Positions 1 to 7,716 of a stretch of 64,000 bases of DNA are shown one piece after another. Under the pieces are notes generated by a model. That model was given only the letters and a program-made list of their open reading frames with translations. It was not told where the DNA came from and ran no database searches. The DNA comes from UBA11051 sp964390495. GTDB taxonomy: Bacteria > Armatimonadota > Zipacnadia > Zipacnadales > UBA11051. How positions within the stretch are numbered: the stretch's first letter is position 1; every line of letters begins with the position of its first letter. A program made the position numbers and the translations under genes. The stretch spans positions 141,968 through 205,967 of the forward strand of contig CAYMIN010000003.1 in NCBI GenBank assembly GCA_964390495.1, in the 5' to 3' direction.

Positions 1-263
1 TGGAAGACGAGGCCGACCTGACGGCGCAGGTCGCTGAGGTTGCTCTCTGCCAGTTCCTGACCCAGTACCTTGATACTGCCCTGACCGCGCAGCAGGCCGT
101 TGAGATGCAACATCAGGGTGGATTTCCCGGCACCGTTAGGGCCGATCAGTGCCATCCGGCCGCCCTGGGGCACCCGCAGGCCGACCTCCTCCAGGGCCAC
201 GGTGCCATCCGGGTACCGGAAGCTGAGGTCCTCAACCTCGATGTCTAGACCAGTATCAGCCAT
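1..263 (-). CDS. ECF transporter ATPase (EcfA/CbiO type), 3' part outside window
   Basis: Energy-coupling ATPase of an ECF-type vitamin or metal importer, expected on the cytoplasmic face bound to the T component. The visible 87 codons, read from an ATG at 263, contain the Walker A motif GPNGAGKST and an early aromatic A-loop region (SFRYPDG), followed by a Q-loop ending in VFQ at the window edge. Signature motif, Walker B and C-terminus lie outside. It overlaps the end of the T-component gene by 19 bases, showing translational coupling. The family call is firm from the P-loop and the partner genes; the substrate is unknown. Confidence 0.85.
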   Translation of the reverse strand, partial: MADTGLDIEVEDLSFRYPDGTVALEEVGLRVPQGGRMALIGPNGAGKSTLMLHLNGLLRGQGSIKVLGQELAESNLSDLRRQVGLVF

Positions 264-994
264 GCTAGTACCACCAGGCAGACGCCAAGTGCTGCGACTT
301 CCGGCGCCGATATGTAGCGCCAGTGACAGATGGCCAGGCGCCCGGCGTAGCCCCGGGCACAGAGGGCGAAGGCCTGGGTCTCGGCGCGGCGGCCCAGACG
401 GATCATCAGCATCTGGGCCATCGCAGCAGCGACTTTCACCGCTCTAAAGCCGCGCGGGCGTCCCCGGGCATTGCGCGCCCGGACCAGACGCCTGATCTCT
501 TCGGCCAGAGAGTGCACCCCTCTGACAATCAGGTAGCAGAGACTGACCAGCTTCGGCGGCAAGCCCAGCCCGGTCAGCCCGGCCAATAGGTCCCGCTGGC
601 TCAGCCGCTCGGCAAACGCAGTCGTCAGCAGCACGATCAGCGTTGATTTGACCACCAGCGCCGCCAGGAACCAACTCCCCTGCAGGGGGAGGCGTTTGCC
701 CCAGTACGGCAACTGCACCGTCTCCATATCGGGATCAATCGGGACAATCAGCAGCAGCAGGAAGCAGAAGATGCTGAAGGAAAACAGCGGGAGCAGACGC
801 GCAAGCCGCTGCAGGGGCGTTCGCGTGAGGATCAGAGCGATTATTGTGATGCCGCTGAGGATGCCGACCGCCCGGCCCTGCCCGACATTCACCACCGAAC
901 ACGCCGCTATCAGCACAGCGAGAAGCCCAAGCCAGAAGCTTGGGCTGATCGAGTTCTGTCGCTGGGTCGGCTGCGCAGCAGTAGTGCCGCTCAC
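245..994 (-). CDS. ECF transporter T component (EcfT/CbiQ family)
   Basis: Integral membrane coupling subunit (249 aa) that links the substrate-binding S component to the ATPases. Several hydrophobic segments lie in the N-terminal half and a last one at the C-terminus. The cytoplasmic coupling region carries the two short Ala-Arg-Gly-type motifs expected for the family (ARNARG near residue 173 and ARGY near 216). Its start overlaps the FmdE-like gene by 4 bases (ATGA) and its end overlaps the ATPase gene. The order S, FmdE-like, T, A suggests one transporter. Nickel or cobalt could fit the hydrogenase genes nearby, but the sequence does not show the substrate. Confidence 0.85.
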   Translation of the reverse strand: MSGTTAAQPTQRQNSISPSFWLGLLAVLIAACSVVNVGQGRAVGILSGITIIALILTRTPLQRLARLLPLFSFSIFCFLLLLIVPIDPDMETVQLPYWGKRLPLQGSWFLAALVVKSTLIVLLTTAFAERLSQRDLLAGLTGLGLPPKLVSLCYLIVRGVHSLAEEIRRLVRARNARGRPRGFRAVKVAAAMAQMLMIRLGRRAETQAFALCARGYAGRLAICHWRYISAPEVAALGVCLVVLAWLILV

Positions 995-1425
995 TCCGCC
1001 GGTATCTCCTCCAGTAGCTCCTCGTCACTCAGGGCCTCAATCAGGGCGGCTCCTGCCTCGTCGTTTTTCGCGTTCATTTCGGCGATAGCGCGTTGCATCG
1101 CCTGGTCCCGCAGCCGCAGAGCTACGACCTCGCCGGTCTCCCGATTCTTGAACTGGGCCCGCACCTCTTCAGAGACGTGGTGGCGGATATTCTGCTTTCC
1201 CAGGGTGCAGCCGGTTGAGTATTGGATGCCATCAAGCATGCAGGAGACGGGTGTGGCCCCGGGGCACCATGCCTCCGCCTCGATGCCAAAATGGGGATTG
1301 GCCTTGAGCTTCTTTAGCGCGTAGCGGCCCATGCGCATACCGGCAAAGGCCCAGGGGCCGAGGTGGCCGTGGAAAGTTCTAAGCATCTGGATATCGTCAG
1401 CAATAACGTGCGTTTCGACTTTCAT
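991..1425 (-). CDS. FmdE-like domain protein
   Basis: Small soluble protein (144 aa) resembling the FmdE domain first named from formylmethanofuran dehydrogenase subunit E. The features seen are the HGHLGPWAFAGMRMG segment near residue 20, a CPGATPVSCMLDGIQ segment, and GCTLGKQN shortly after; the histidines and cysteines are potential metal ligands. No zinc-ribbon extension is present, so it is the minimal domain. It sits inside the ECF transporter operon between S and T components, with a 4-base overlap to the T gene. A role in handling the imported metal or cofactor is inference; no methanofuran pathway is visible. Confidence 0.75.
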   Translation of the reverse strand: MKVETHVIADDIQMLRTFHGHLGPWAFAGMRMGRYALKKLKANPHFGIEAEAWCPGATPVSCMLDGIQYSTGCTLGKQNIRHHVSEEVRAQFKNRETGEVVALRLRDQAMQRAIAEMNAKNDEAGAALIEALSDEELLEEIPAE

Positions 1426-1443
1426 TTAGAGCGGTCCGCCTTC

Positions 1444-2037
1444 TTACGCTGATTTCGTATGCCGCGGCCCGATCATGCTAGTTCTCTCGATAGCATACAC
1501 GGTGGCGGGCACCACAGTCAACAGGATGACCTCGCCCGGCAACGAGGCGACGAATCCGGCCGCGGCATATTCATAAACGCCACGGTGAATGCCAATCATG
1601 GGCAGGATGGTCAGTATCGCCGCGATGCCGATAATCCGCGCCGCTACCAGCGCCGCAATCGCCGCCGGCCAGATGCCACCAGCCCAGGAGCGCACCAGAC
1701 TCGCCACCGCGCCGATTGCGCCGAGTTCGAGCACCATCATCACCGCGGTCGGTGGCGGCGGCATGCCGGTGAGGATCGAGGACAGAATCGGGATCAGCAT
1801 CCCGACCAGCAGCGCCACTTCCCACGAGGCCAGCAGGCCCAGCGCCAAGATTGGGTAATACATCGGCAGAAACAGCGTCCCCGCGCCCGGCCCCAGCGCA
1901 TGAAAGGCGATCGGCAGCACCAGCGCCAGCGCCCCGAACAGCCCGCCCAGCGCCAAATCCCGGGCCTCAAAGAGACGGCGCCGACTTTCCGTCAGCGCCG
2001 TTTCGGCCTGAGCCTGGCTGCTCTCAGTTGACTTCAT
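1444..2037 (-). CDS. ECF transporter S component (substrate-binding membrane subunit)
   Basis: Membrane protein of 197 aa with about six hydrophobic segments, the usual build of ECF substrate-specific subunits. Residues FHALGPGAGTLFLPMYYPILALGLL and SSILTGMPPPPTAVMMVLELGAIG match a subgroup of S components found next to T and A genes; the charged N-terminus of about 25 residues is cytoplasmic. Its start codon overlaps the stop of the upstream prepilin-like gene by 14 bases. The downstream FmdE-like, EcfT and EcfA genes complete the transporter. The ligand cannot be read from the sequence. Confidence 0.75.
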   Translation of the reverse strand: MKSTESSQAQAETALTESRRRLFEARDLALGGLFGALALVLPIAFHALGPGAGTLFLPMYYPILALGLLASWEVALLVGMLIPILSSILTGMPPPPTAVMMVLELGAIGAVASLVRSWAGGIWPAAIAALVAARIIGIAAILTILPMIGIHRGVYEYAAAGFVASLPGEVILLTVVPATVYAIERTSMIGPRHTKSA

Positions 2038-2728
2038 ACGAGGTATCCCAGTATTTCCGCCAGATGCTCTCGGCTACCGCTACGTCAGCCGGGTCAAGTA
2101 CATTGCCGTTCTTATCAACCGGATTGCCGTCAGCGTCAACATGGTCGGTGGTGCTGTGGAACACATTGGGGTCGAGCCACTTGGCATGGCCGTCACAGAA
2201 CAGAACGTTAGAACCATTGTTGTGGATGCGACATACCGCCCAGAAGCAGAGCGCATCGCCGCGATACAATCCGGGCGGCCCACTGGGGGGCCCAGCTATG
2301 CAGTGGTCCCACTCCACCGAGAAGATCTTATAGCTGGGAGATTCTATCTCGGCCAGCGCTTTGCCGTCAACACCTGGTACTACCGGGTCGCACGTAGGGG
2401 TGAAGGCCGTAGCTCCCACGTTGAAGCCATGTCCGTAGTACCAGGGCAAGTTCGGACGGCTCGGGCACTTCCACAGCTCCCGGTTCTTCATGTACGGGTC
2501 CAGCTTCGTCTTCCACTCCTGTGCCGGCACCATCATCTCGTCATAGTCATCGGCATACATCAAAGCCGCCAGGCCCTGCTGCTTCATATTGCTAAGGCAT
2601 GTAGTCTGGCGCGCCTTCTCGCGGGCCCGGGCGAATACCGGGAAGAGAATCGCGGCCAGAATTGCGATGATGGCGATGACCACCAGCAATTCAATCAAGG
2701 TGAAGCCGCTTCTGTGCGACAGTCTCAT
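2024..2728 (-). CDS. Prepilin-like protein, DUF1559 / H-X9-DG type
   Basis: Exported pseudopilin-like protein of 234 aa. A short basic leader (MRLSHRSG) precedes the prepilin cleavage site and the hydrophobic helix FTLIELLVV, with Glu5 conserved; the C-terminal half has the H-X9-DG signature (IHNNGSNVLFCDG). Such proteins are numerous in Armatimonadota and Planctomycetes and are thought to form type II secretion-like pseudopili or envelope proteins. The start at 2728 (SD-like AAGGGG) is chosen because a strong promoter puts the transcript start near 2776; an ATG at 2767 would leave almost no leader and its GGAGGTG would straddle the transcript start. It is the first gene of the ECF operon, an odd partnership. 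Confidence 0.85.
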   Translation of the reverse strand: MRLSHRSGFTLIELLVVIAIIAILAAILFPVFARAREKARQTTCLSNMKQQGLAALMYADDYDEMMVPAQEWKTKLDPYMKNRELWKCPSRPNLPWYYGHGFNVGATAFTPTCDPVVPGVDGKALAEIESPSYKIFSVEWDHCIAGPPSGPPGLYRGDALCFWAVCRIHNNGSNVLFCDGHAKWLDPNVFHSTTDHVDADGNPVDKNGNVLDPADVAVAESIWRKYWDTSYEVN

Positions 2729-2782
2729 TCTGACTTGCCCCTTCCTAGTGCGTAGCACGATTTGCATTATCGTAACACCTCC

Positions 2783-2811
2783 ATCATAGCACCATGCCCC
2801 GGCCTTGTCAA
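2783..2811 (-). promoter_or_regulatory. Sigma-70-type promoter of the prepilin/ECF operon
   Basis: On the minus strand TTGACA (2811-2806) and TATGAT (2788-2783) are separated by exactly 17 bases, a near-consensus housekeeping promoter. The transcript would start near 2776, 48 bases ahead of the ATG at 2728, and would serve the prepilin-like gene and the ECF/FmdE genes that overlap behind it. Confidence 0.75.
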
Positions 2812-2896
2812 TAGCGTTCTTGCATCTTCGCCTGTCGCGCCTTGGACAGCCAGGGGCACCCGTGCGCAGCATGGGTCATCTGTCCTCCAGGTTCGC

Positions 2897-2918
2897 CAGC
2901 AGGCTTGTGGGCCTGCTG
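2897..2918. promoter_or_regulatory. 8-bp inverted repeat between divergent operons
   Basis: CAGCAGGC and GCCTGCTG form a perfect 8-bp stem around a 6-base loop. It lies between the two divergent promoters and has no T-run on either side, so it is as likely to be an operator as a terminator. The rest of 2812-2953 shows nothing else recognisable. Confidence 0.3.
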
Positions 2919-2953
2919 ACAATCGAAAGTCTGACCCCAAATGGGCCTCTTGC

Positions 2954-2982
2954 TTGACGCCATCACTGCGTGGTGCTAAGGT
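2954..2982 (+). promoter_or_regulatory. Putative promoter of hypA-hypB
   Basis: TTGACG (2954-2959) and TAAGGT (2977-2982) with a 17-base spacer. The -10 box is imperfect. The position, about 45 bases before the hypA start, fits. Confidence 0.5.
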
Positions 2983-3030
2983 GGAGTTCCAGCGCCTCTT
3001 CCCACCCAGGCTAGGGTCCCACGGATTCTC

Positions 3031-3396
3031 ATGCACGAGTATTCAGTCGCTCAACACATCGCGACCATACTCTCGGAGGTCGCCGAGGAGCATGGCCGGA
3101 GCGTCCAAGCCGCCACGGTTGCCGTCGGGCCGCTGAGCATGATCGTGCCCGAGCTGCTTCAAGAGGCTTGGGCGGCGATCACGGACGGCTCGCCGCTGCA
3201 AGGCTCGGAGCTGCGCATCGAGCATGTGGCGATACGCGCCACCTGTCAGGACTGCGGACATGACACCGAATCGTTTACACCATTCATCAAGTGCGAGGCT
3301 TGTGGAAGTTTGCGCCTGAAGCTGGCCTCAGGCCACGAGCTCCAGGTGCTGGAAGCGGAGTTAGCAGACAGCGAGGCTGTATCTGATGAGAGTTGA
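3031..3396 (+). CDS. hypA: Hydrogenase nickel-insertion protein HypA
   Basis: Nickel metallochaperone (121 aa) that, with HypB, delivers Ni to the large subunit of [NiFe] hydrogenases. It begins MHEYSVAQ, placing the essential nickel-binding His2 right after Met1. The zinc site is made by CQDC (near residue 72) and CEAC (near 88). Length is typical. The last 11 bases overlap hypB. This pair lies divergently next to the ECF operon and about 0.5 kb from the group 4 hydrogenase operon, whose first large subunit has an intact Ni site; hypCDEF are not in the window and must be elsewhere if the enzyme is matured. Confidence 0.95.
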   Translation: MHEYSVAQHIATILSEVAEEHGRSVQAATVAVGPLSMIVPELLQEAWAAITDGSPLQGSELRIEHVAIRATCQDCGHDTESFTPFIKCEACGSLRLKLASGHELQVLEAELADSEAVSDES

Positions 3397-4045
3397 AGTG
3401 ATGAAGCGCGTTCTGGGCAGCAACGAGGCCGCGGCCCAGGCCAACCGCAAGTTCTGGGACGATAACGGGATTCTCGTTCTCGACTTCATGGGCAGCCCGG
3501 GTAGCGGCAAGACCAGCGTGTTCGAGCGGATGATTCGCGAGCTGACCCAGCGCGGCCGGTCCCTGAAGGTCATCGAGGGCGATGTCGCCTCGACCAATGA
3601 CGCCCGTCGCATCGAGCAGGCCGGTGCCGAGGCCTTCCAGATCAACACCGGCGGGGCCTGCCACTTGCACGCCGCCATGGTATCCCGCGCCATGCAGCAG
3701 CTTGATCTTGACGGGGTACAGATCATGCTGATCGAGAACGTCGGCAACCTGGTGTGCCCGACTGCCTTCCTGCTCGGCGCCCATTTCCGCTTCGTGGTCG
3801 CCAGCGTCCCGGAAGGCGACGATAAGCCGGAGAAGTACCCGGTGGCCTTCCGCGAGGCCGATGGCATTATTCTCAACAAGATTGACCTGCTGCCGCATCT
3901 GCCATTTGACGCGGACAAGTTCTGGGAGCTCTGCGACCAGCTCAACTCCGAGGCGCCGAAGTTCGCGGTCTCCTGCACGACCGGCGAGGGCCTGGACACT
4001 CTCTGCGACTTCATCGAGGAGCAACTGGCGCAGCTAGGCGGCTAG
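3386..4045 (+). CDS. hypB: Hydrogenase nickel incorporation GTPase HypB
   Basis: G3E-family GTPase (219 aa) that works with HypA in nickel insertion. The P-loop GSPGSGKT is at residues 36-43, a switch region EGDVAST follows, the metal/dimer site is GACHLHAAM, and the base-recognition motif NKIDLL is near residue 170. It lacks the N-terminal His-rich or CxxCGC nickel-storage region of some HypB proteins, so it is the short form. The start overlaps hypA by 11 bases; an in-frame ATG five codons further is possible. No gene follows on this strand. Confidence 0.95.
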   Translation: MRVEVMKRVLGSNEAAAQANRKFWDDNGILVLDFMGSPGSGKTSVFERMIRELTQRGRSLKVIEGDVASTNDARRIEQAGAEAFQINTGGACHLHAAMVSRAMQQLDLDGVQIMLIENVGNLVCPTAFLLGAHFRFVVASVPEGDDKPEKYPVAFREADGIILNKIDLLPHLPFDADKFWELCDQLNSEAPKFAVSCTTGEGLDTLCDFIEEQLAQLGG

Positions 4046-4466
4046 TCGGAACAATCTGCAAAACGTCTAGCGCGGCCTGCCCTGAGCTTGTCGAGGGCCA
4101 GGCGGTGTGCCGTCGCCTTGCGGAGGGGCCGCATGCGAAGGGTGTCGTTTGCACTGAGCATCCGGCCCAGCCGTTGCTGTTTGCCTTCCGTCTTATCCGC
4201 CGTGGCCTTGCGGAGGGGCCTGCCGAAGATAGTTCTATTCTATGCGAGCCCGCTGGCCTGTCTTCCGCACAGAGAGGGGACAGCGGCAACCGAGGCTCTC
4301 ATATTAGCGCGTGGCACAGGCTTTCCAGGCTGTGTGCCGTTGCCGTGGTAGCGCGCATGGCATGCGCCCGGTTTCCGCAGCTTGCTTGACGACTTGCGGG
4401 CGCACGCCGTGAGCCCCTACATTACCCGGATTCTGTGAAGTATCAAGATCCCATCTGTGGCAAGAG
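4046..4466. repeat. Non-coding spacer with dispersed repeat fragments
   Basis: No gene is supported here. CCTGAGCTTGTCGA occurs at 4081-4094 and again at 40924-40937. ATCCGGCCCAGCCGTT occurs at 4160-4175, 40947-40962 and 59847-59862. GCGCATGGCATGCGCCCGG occurs at 4353-4371 and 46126-46144 and is itself nearly palindromic. The phrase CCTTGCGGAGGGGCC is repeated inside the spacer (near 4116 and 4205). These look like small intergenic mobile or REP-like repeats. Confidence 0.65.
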
Positions 4467-4496
4467 AAAGCGCCGGCCTGGGGAGGCCGGCGCTTT
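4467..4496 (-). terminator. Hairpin terminator after the hydrogenase operon
   Basis: A perfect 13-bp stem (AAAGCGCCGGCCT and its complement) with a GGGG loop lies 32 bases beyond the stop of the last hydrogenase gene. The T-run is short (TTTCTCTT on the minus strand). Confidence 0.65.
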
Positions 4497-4527
4497 GCTT
4501 GGAGGGCGGCGGGGGGCAGCAGGCTAG

Positions 4528-5046
4528 CTACTGCTCGTTACTACTATCTGACTCCTCAGCAGCTTCGGTTGATTCGGCCTGTGCTTCGGTGCCGGGCTGT
4601 GCAGCGGCTGGCGCTTCGGTCTCCGGCCGCGATTCGGCTTCGGTTGCCGGCTCCGGTTGCGGCTCGGTGTGCTCGATGTACATTTTCAACTCGCTCTTAT
4701 CGCTCTGGGCCAGCTCATAGACGCGCTCGAAGCGAATTGCGTCCTTGGGGCAGACCCAGGCGCACTGGCCGCAGAAAATGCACTGGCTCATGGTCGCGAC
4801 CAGGTCCTTAATCGGCTTGCCCTTATCGTCCACCGAGCCGTCGGCGCGCTCGACCAGTTCCAGCACATCGCACGGGCAGTCGCGCACGCACATGCTGCAG
4901 CGGATGCACAAATCAGCATTCCAGATCAGCCGCCCGCGGAAGCGCTCCGGCGGCGCCAGGCGCTGCAGCGGATACAGGACCGTAGCCGGCTTGGCGAACA
5001 GATGCGAGATCAGTTCCTTAAACATTGCGCCGACGGTCTTGGGCAT
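4528..5046 (-). CDS. NuoI-like 2x[4Fe-4S] ferredoxin subunit of group 4 hydrogenase (arm 1)
   Basis: Electron-transfer subunit (172 aa) linking ferredoxin to the hydrogenase small subunit. Two cluster motifs are seen, CIRCSMCVRDCP and CIFCGQCAWVCP, spaced as in NuoI/EchF/MbhN. After about residue 115 there is an unusual acidic, Ala/Glu/Pro-rich tail of about 55 residues with no known domain. The start at 5046 is preferred because GGGAGA lies 8 bases ahead of it and the preceding gene stops at 5058. It is the last gene of the operon. The tail looks disordered and is not a standard part of the family. Confidence 0.88.
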   Translation of the reverse strand: MPKTVGAMFKELISHLFAKPATVLYPLQRLAPPERFRGRLIWNADLCIRCSMCVRDCPCDVLELVERADGSVDDKGKPIKDLVATMSQCIFCGQCAWVCPKDAIRFERVYELAQSDKSELKMYIEHTEPQPEPATEAESRPETEAPAAAQPGTEAQAESTEAAEESDSSNEQ

Positions 5047-5057
5047 CTTGCGTCTCC

Positions 5058-6017
5058 CTACACAGCACCTAGGACCAGGATGATGAGTATCTGAAGCAGG
5101 ATTGGGATTGTCAGCCACACCAGGCACCAGTTGACCATCTGCTCGATCCGCAGCCTGGCGAACAGCGCCTTAATCAGCGACAACAGGAAGATCATCAGCA
5201 GCGTCTTGACCAGCACGACGACGAAGCCGACCACCGGGCCGGCGAGTGTGCCGGCCAGGGCGGTGGTGAGGCCGGGGAAGTACGGCCCGCCCAGAAAGAT
5301 CACCGCGATCAGAGCCGAGCCGACCACCATCTCGGTCTGGAACATCATCTTCAGCAGCGCCAGCTTGCGGCCCGTGTATTCGGTCATCGGCCCTTCGACG
5401 ATCTCGGTCTCGGCGTGCGGGGTGTCAAACGGAATCCGCTCCAGCTTACCCACCAGCGCAGCCACCGCGACGAAGAAGGCGACCGGGACCACGGCTATAA
5501 ACCAGGTATCCATCAACTGGAAGCGGAGCAGATCGGTGACTTGCCAGCTCTGCGCGACGATGGCGGGGGTCAGCAGGGCCAGGGCGAAGGGCACCTCATA
5601 GCCGAAAAGCTGAGTGATGACGCGGCCGGTGCCCAGCGAGCCGAAGGGGTTCGGCGAATACCAGCCCAGCAGCACCAGCACGAAGGCCGGGATAGTCAGC
5701 AGATACAGGATCACAATCAGATCGCCGGTGAAGGCGAAGGGCCATTCCGCGCTCCACAGCGGCACATACAGAAAGGCCGCCGCCACCGAGGCCAGCCCGA
5801 ACAGCGGCACCAGATTGACGATCCCGCGGTCGGCGTGGTCGGTGATGATATCTTCCTTACCCAGCAGCTTGATCATATCGGCCAGCGGCTGGTACCACGG
5901 CGGGCCCTGGCGGTTCTGCAGCCGGGCGACCAGCTTGCGGTCGAAGAAGTCCGCAAACAGCCCGAAAGCTACCAGAAAGGCAAAGCCGGGGAAGATCAGG
6001 ATGTAGAATAGTGACAT
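5058..6017 (-). CDS. NuoH-like membrane subunit of group 4 hydrogenase
   Basis: Membrane subunit (319 aa) that joins the peripheral arm to the ion-pumping arm, homologous to NuoH, EchB and MbhM. About eight hydrophobic helices are visible. The conserved cytoplasmic loops are RLQNRQGPPWYQPLADMIKLLGKE near residue 35 and the acidic PFDTPHAETEIVEGPMTEYTG near 195, the signature of this family. Start at 6017 follows GGAG by 7 bases. This is the only NuoH-like gene in the operon although there are two sets of peripheral subunits, so both arms would have to share it or one arm docks elsewhere. Confidence 0.93.
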   Translation of the reverse strand: MSLFYILIFPGFAFLVAFGLFADFFDRKLVARLQNRQGPPWYQPLADMIKLLGKEDIITDHADRGIVNLVPLFGLASVAAAFLYVPLWSAEWPFAFTGDLIVILYLLTIPAFVLVLLGWYSPNPFGSLGTGRVITQLFGYEVPFALALLTPAIVAQSWQVTDLLRFQLMDTWFIAVVPVAFFVAVAALVGKLERIPFDTPHAETEIVEGPMTEYTGRKLALLKMMFQTEMVVGSALIAVIFLGGPYFPGLTTALAGTLAGPVVGFVVVLVKTLLMIFLLSLIKALFARLRIEQMVNWCLVWLTIPILLQILIILVLGAV

Positions 6018-6088
6018 TAGTTCTCCGCCAGGTTCCATAAGGCCCTCACTGTCTCTTTTTGTTCGCCGCTTTGACCAAGTGGCTTGCT

Positions 6089-7177
6089 CTAGCGGTCGGT
6101 GCAGGCCATGCACGGGTCAATCGAGGCGATGGTAATCGGCACGTCGGCCACATAAGCCCCGTCCAGCATCGCCAGAGCTGCCGGCCAGTTAGCCAGACTC
6201 GGCGTCCGGACCTTGACGCGTGCCGGCTTATCGGTGCCGTTGCTGCGCATATAGTAGATTAGCTCACCGCGCGGGGCCTCACAACGTACCAGCGTCTCGC
6301 CCTCGGGAACTCGCGGTCTGGCTCGCACTTGGATGTCGCCTTCCGGCAGCCGGGGCAGCAGGTCCAGACAGATTCGGCAAGCCTGCTCGGTTTCCAGAAC
6401 CCGGACGATGGTGCGTCCCAGCACATCGCACAAGTCCGAGGTTATCGGCTCAAACTCCATCTGGATCTGATCGTAAGCATCATAGGGAAAATCGTGGCGT
6501 ATGTCATTGGGGACGTTGGAGGCGCGGGAGGTCGGCCCGACTGCTCCCAGCTCCCTGGCCTGCTGCTGGCTGAGCATCCCAACGCCCTCGACCCGTTTGA
6601 GGAAGGTGCCCTCGGTGGTCGCCACGCCTTTATAGTACTCGGTGCGCTCCAGCAGCAGCTTGCAGCCTTCCATGCACTTGCTGACAATCTCCGGCGTCAG
6701 GTCCATCTTGGCGCCGCCGATGGTAGCCATGCCATAGTTGACGCGGTTGCCGGAGATCAGTTCGAGCAGGTCCTGGACGATCTCGCGGTCGCGCCACACG
6801 TACATAAACAAGGTATCAAAGCCGACCTCGTGACCGGCAACACCCAGCCACAGCAAGTGGCTGTGAATGCGCTCGAGCTCGGCGACGATGGTGCGGATGT
6901 ACTTGGCGCGCATCGGCACTTCCAGGTCCAGCAGCTCCTCCACCGCGCGGGCGAAGGTGTTGCAGTGGATATGGGAGCAGATGCCGCAGATACGCTCGCA
7001 GAGGTACTGCCCCCGCACGTAATTGCGGTGCTGGCAGGCGGCCTCAATGCTCCGGTGATTGTACCCGAGCCGCACGTCCGCATCCACCACCCGCTCGCCT
7101 TCGGCGGTTATCTTGAAGCTTTCCGGCTCCTTCAGCGCCGGGTGCTGAGGGCCGATAGGAAACGTGATCCTACCCAT
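6089..7177 (-). CDS. Group 4 [NiFe] hydrogenase large subunit (arm 1, intact Ni site)
   Basis: Catalytic subunit (362 aa) of a membrane-bound energy-converting hydrogenase, NuoD/EchE/MbhL family. Both nickel-binding motifs are complete: ERICGICSHIH with Cys64 and Cys67, and DPCMAC with Cys356 and Cys359 three residues from the C-terminus. The protein ends TDR, without a long C-terminal extension beyond the second motif, as in Ech-type subunits that need little or no proteolytic processing. Start overlaps the NuoC-like gene by 8 bases. Expected reaction is proton reduction with ferredoxin electrons, or the reverse. HypA and HypB nearby fit nickel maturation. Confidence 0.93.
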   Translation of the reverse strand: MGRITFPIGPQHPALKEPESFKITAEGERVVDADVRLGYNHRSIEAACQHRNYVRGQYLCERICGICSHIHCNTFARAVEELLDLEVPMRAKYIRTIVAELERIHSHLLWLGVAGHEVGFDTLFMYVWRDREIVQDLLELISGNRVNYGMATIGGAKMDLTPEIVSKCMEGCKLLLERTEYYKGVATTEGTFLKRVEGVGMLSQQQARELGAVGPTSRASNVPNDIRHDFPYDAYDQIQMEFEPITSDLCDVLGRTIVRVLETEQACRICLDLLPRLPEGDIQVRARPRVPEGETLVRCEAPRGELIYYMRSNGTDKPARVKVRTPSLANWPAALAMLDGAYVADVPITIASIDPCMACTDR

Positions 7178-7655
7178 TTTCTTCCTTTTCTTCCTTATCT
7201 TTCGCGGCCCGCTTCTCTATCTCTTCAATCCGCAGCGGATACACGCCCTCGGGCCAATCATCGGGAAGCACCAGGCGGTCGAGACGCGGATGCCCCTCGA
7301 ACTGCACGCCGAAAAGATCGTGCACCTCCCGCTCGTACATGGTGGCCCCGGGAATCACCGAGGTGATTGACTGAAGCCTGGCGGCGGCTTTCGGCACCGC
7401 CGTTCTGATGGTCGCCGCCGGAGGCTCCTCACCGCAAAGATGATACAAAATGGCGATCTCCTCGCCCTCGTCCACGCCGGTGATGGTTGACAGATGCCAC
7501 CAGCCGTATTGCACAACAAACTCGGTGAACTCGACGATTTGGTCGGGCGCAACCGTGAACACCAGTTCGTGGCGGCGCATGGTTGTGGCGTCGAGGATCT
7601 CGCCCGCGTAGTCCTCGCGGACTTGGGCCATGATTTTCTCAGCTACCTCGGACAT
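7170..7655 (-). CDS. NuoC-like 30-kDa subunit (arm 1)
   Basis: Peripheral structural subunit (161 aa) of the NuoC/EchD family. The conserved C-terminal signature MYEREVHDLFGVQFEGHPRLDRLVLPDDW is seen at about residues 104-133. The first 100 residues form the usual alpha/beta domain. A charged Lys/Glu tail ends the protein. It overlaps the large-subunit gene by 8 bases and is 61 bases downstream of the small-subunit gene, consistent with one mRNA. Confidence 0.9.
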   Translation of the reverse strand: MSEVAEKIMAQVREDYAGEILDATTMRRHELVFTVAPDQIVEFTEFVVQYGWWHLSTITGVDEGEEIAILYHLCGEEPPAATIRTAVPKAAARLQSITSVIPGATMYEREVHDLFGVQFEGHPRLDRLVLPDDWPEGVYPLRIEEIEKRAAKDKEEKEENG

Positions 7656-7716
7656 AAGGCCTAACTCCTGATCTGCTTTCCCGGCTGTCGGGGCGCCGCT
7701 TTGTTGTTTACAGCCT

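Noticed and set aside
2729..2872. Longer N-terminus of the prepilin-like protein
   Set aside because: A near-consensus promoter lies inside this stretch, so the extra codons would not be transcribed; the pilin leader starts at 2728.
6442..7083. Additional frames antisense or shifted within the hydrogenase large subunit
   Set aside because: High-GC shadow frames with Arg/Ser/Pro-rich translations, no start signals and no domains.
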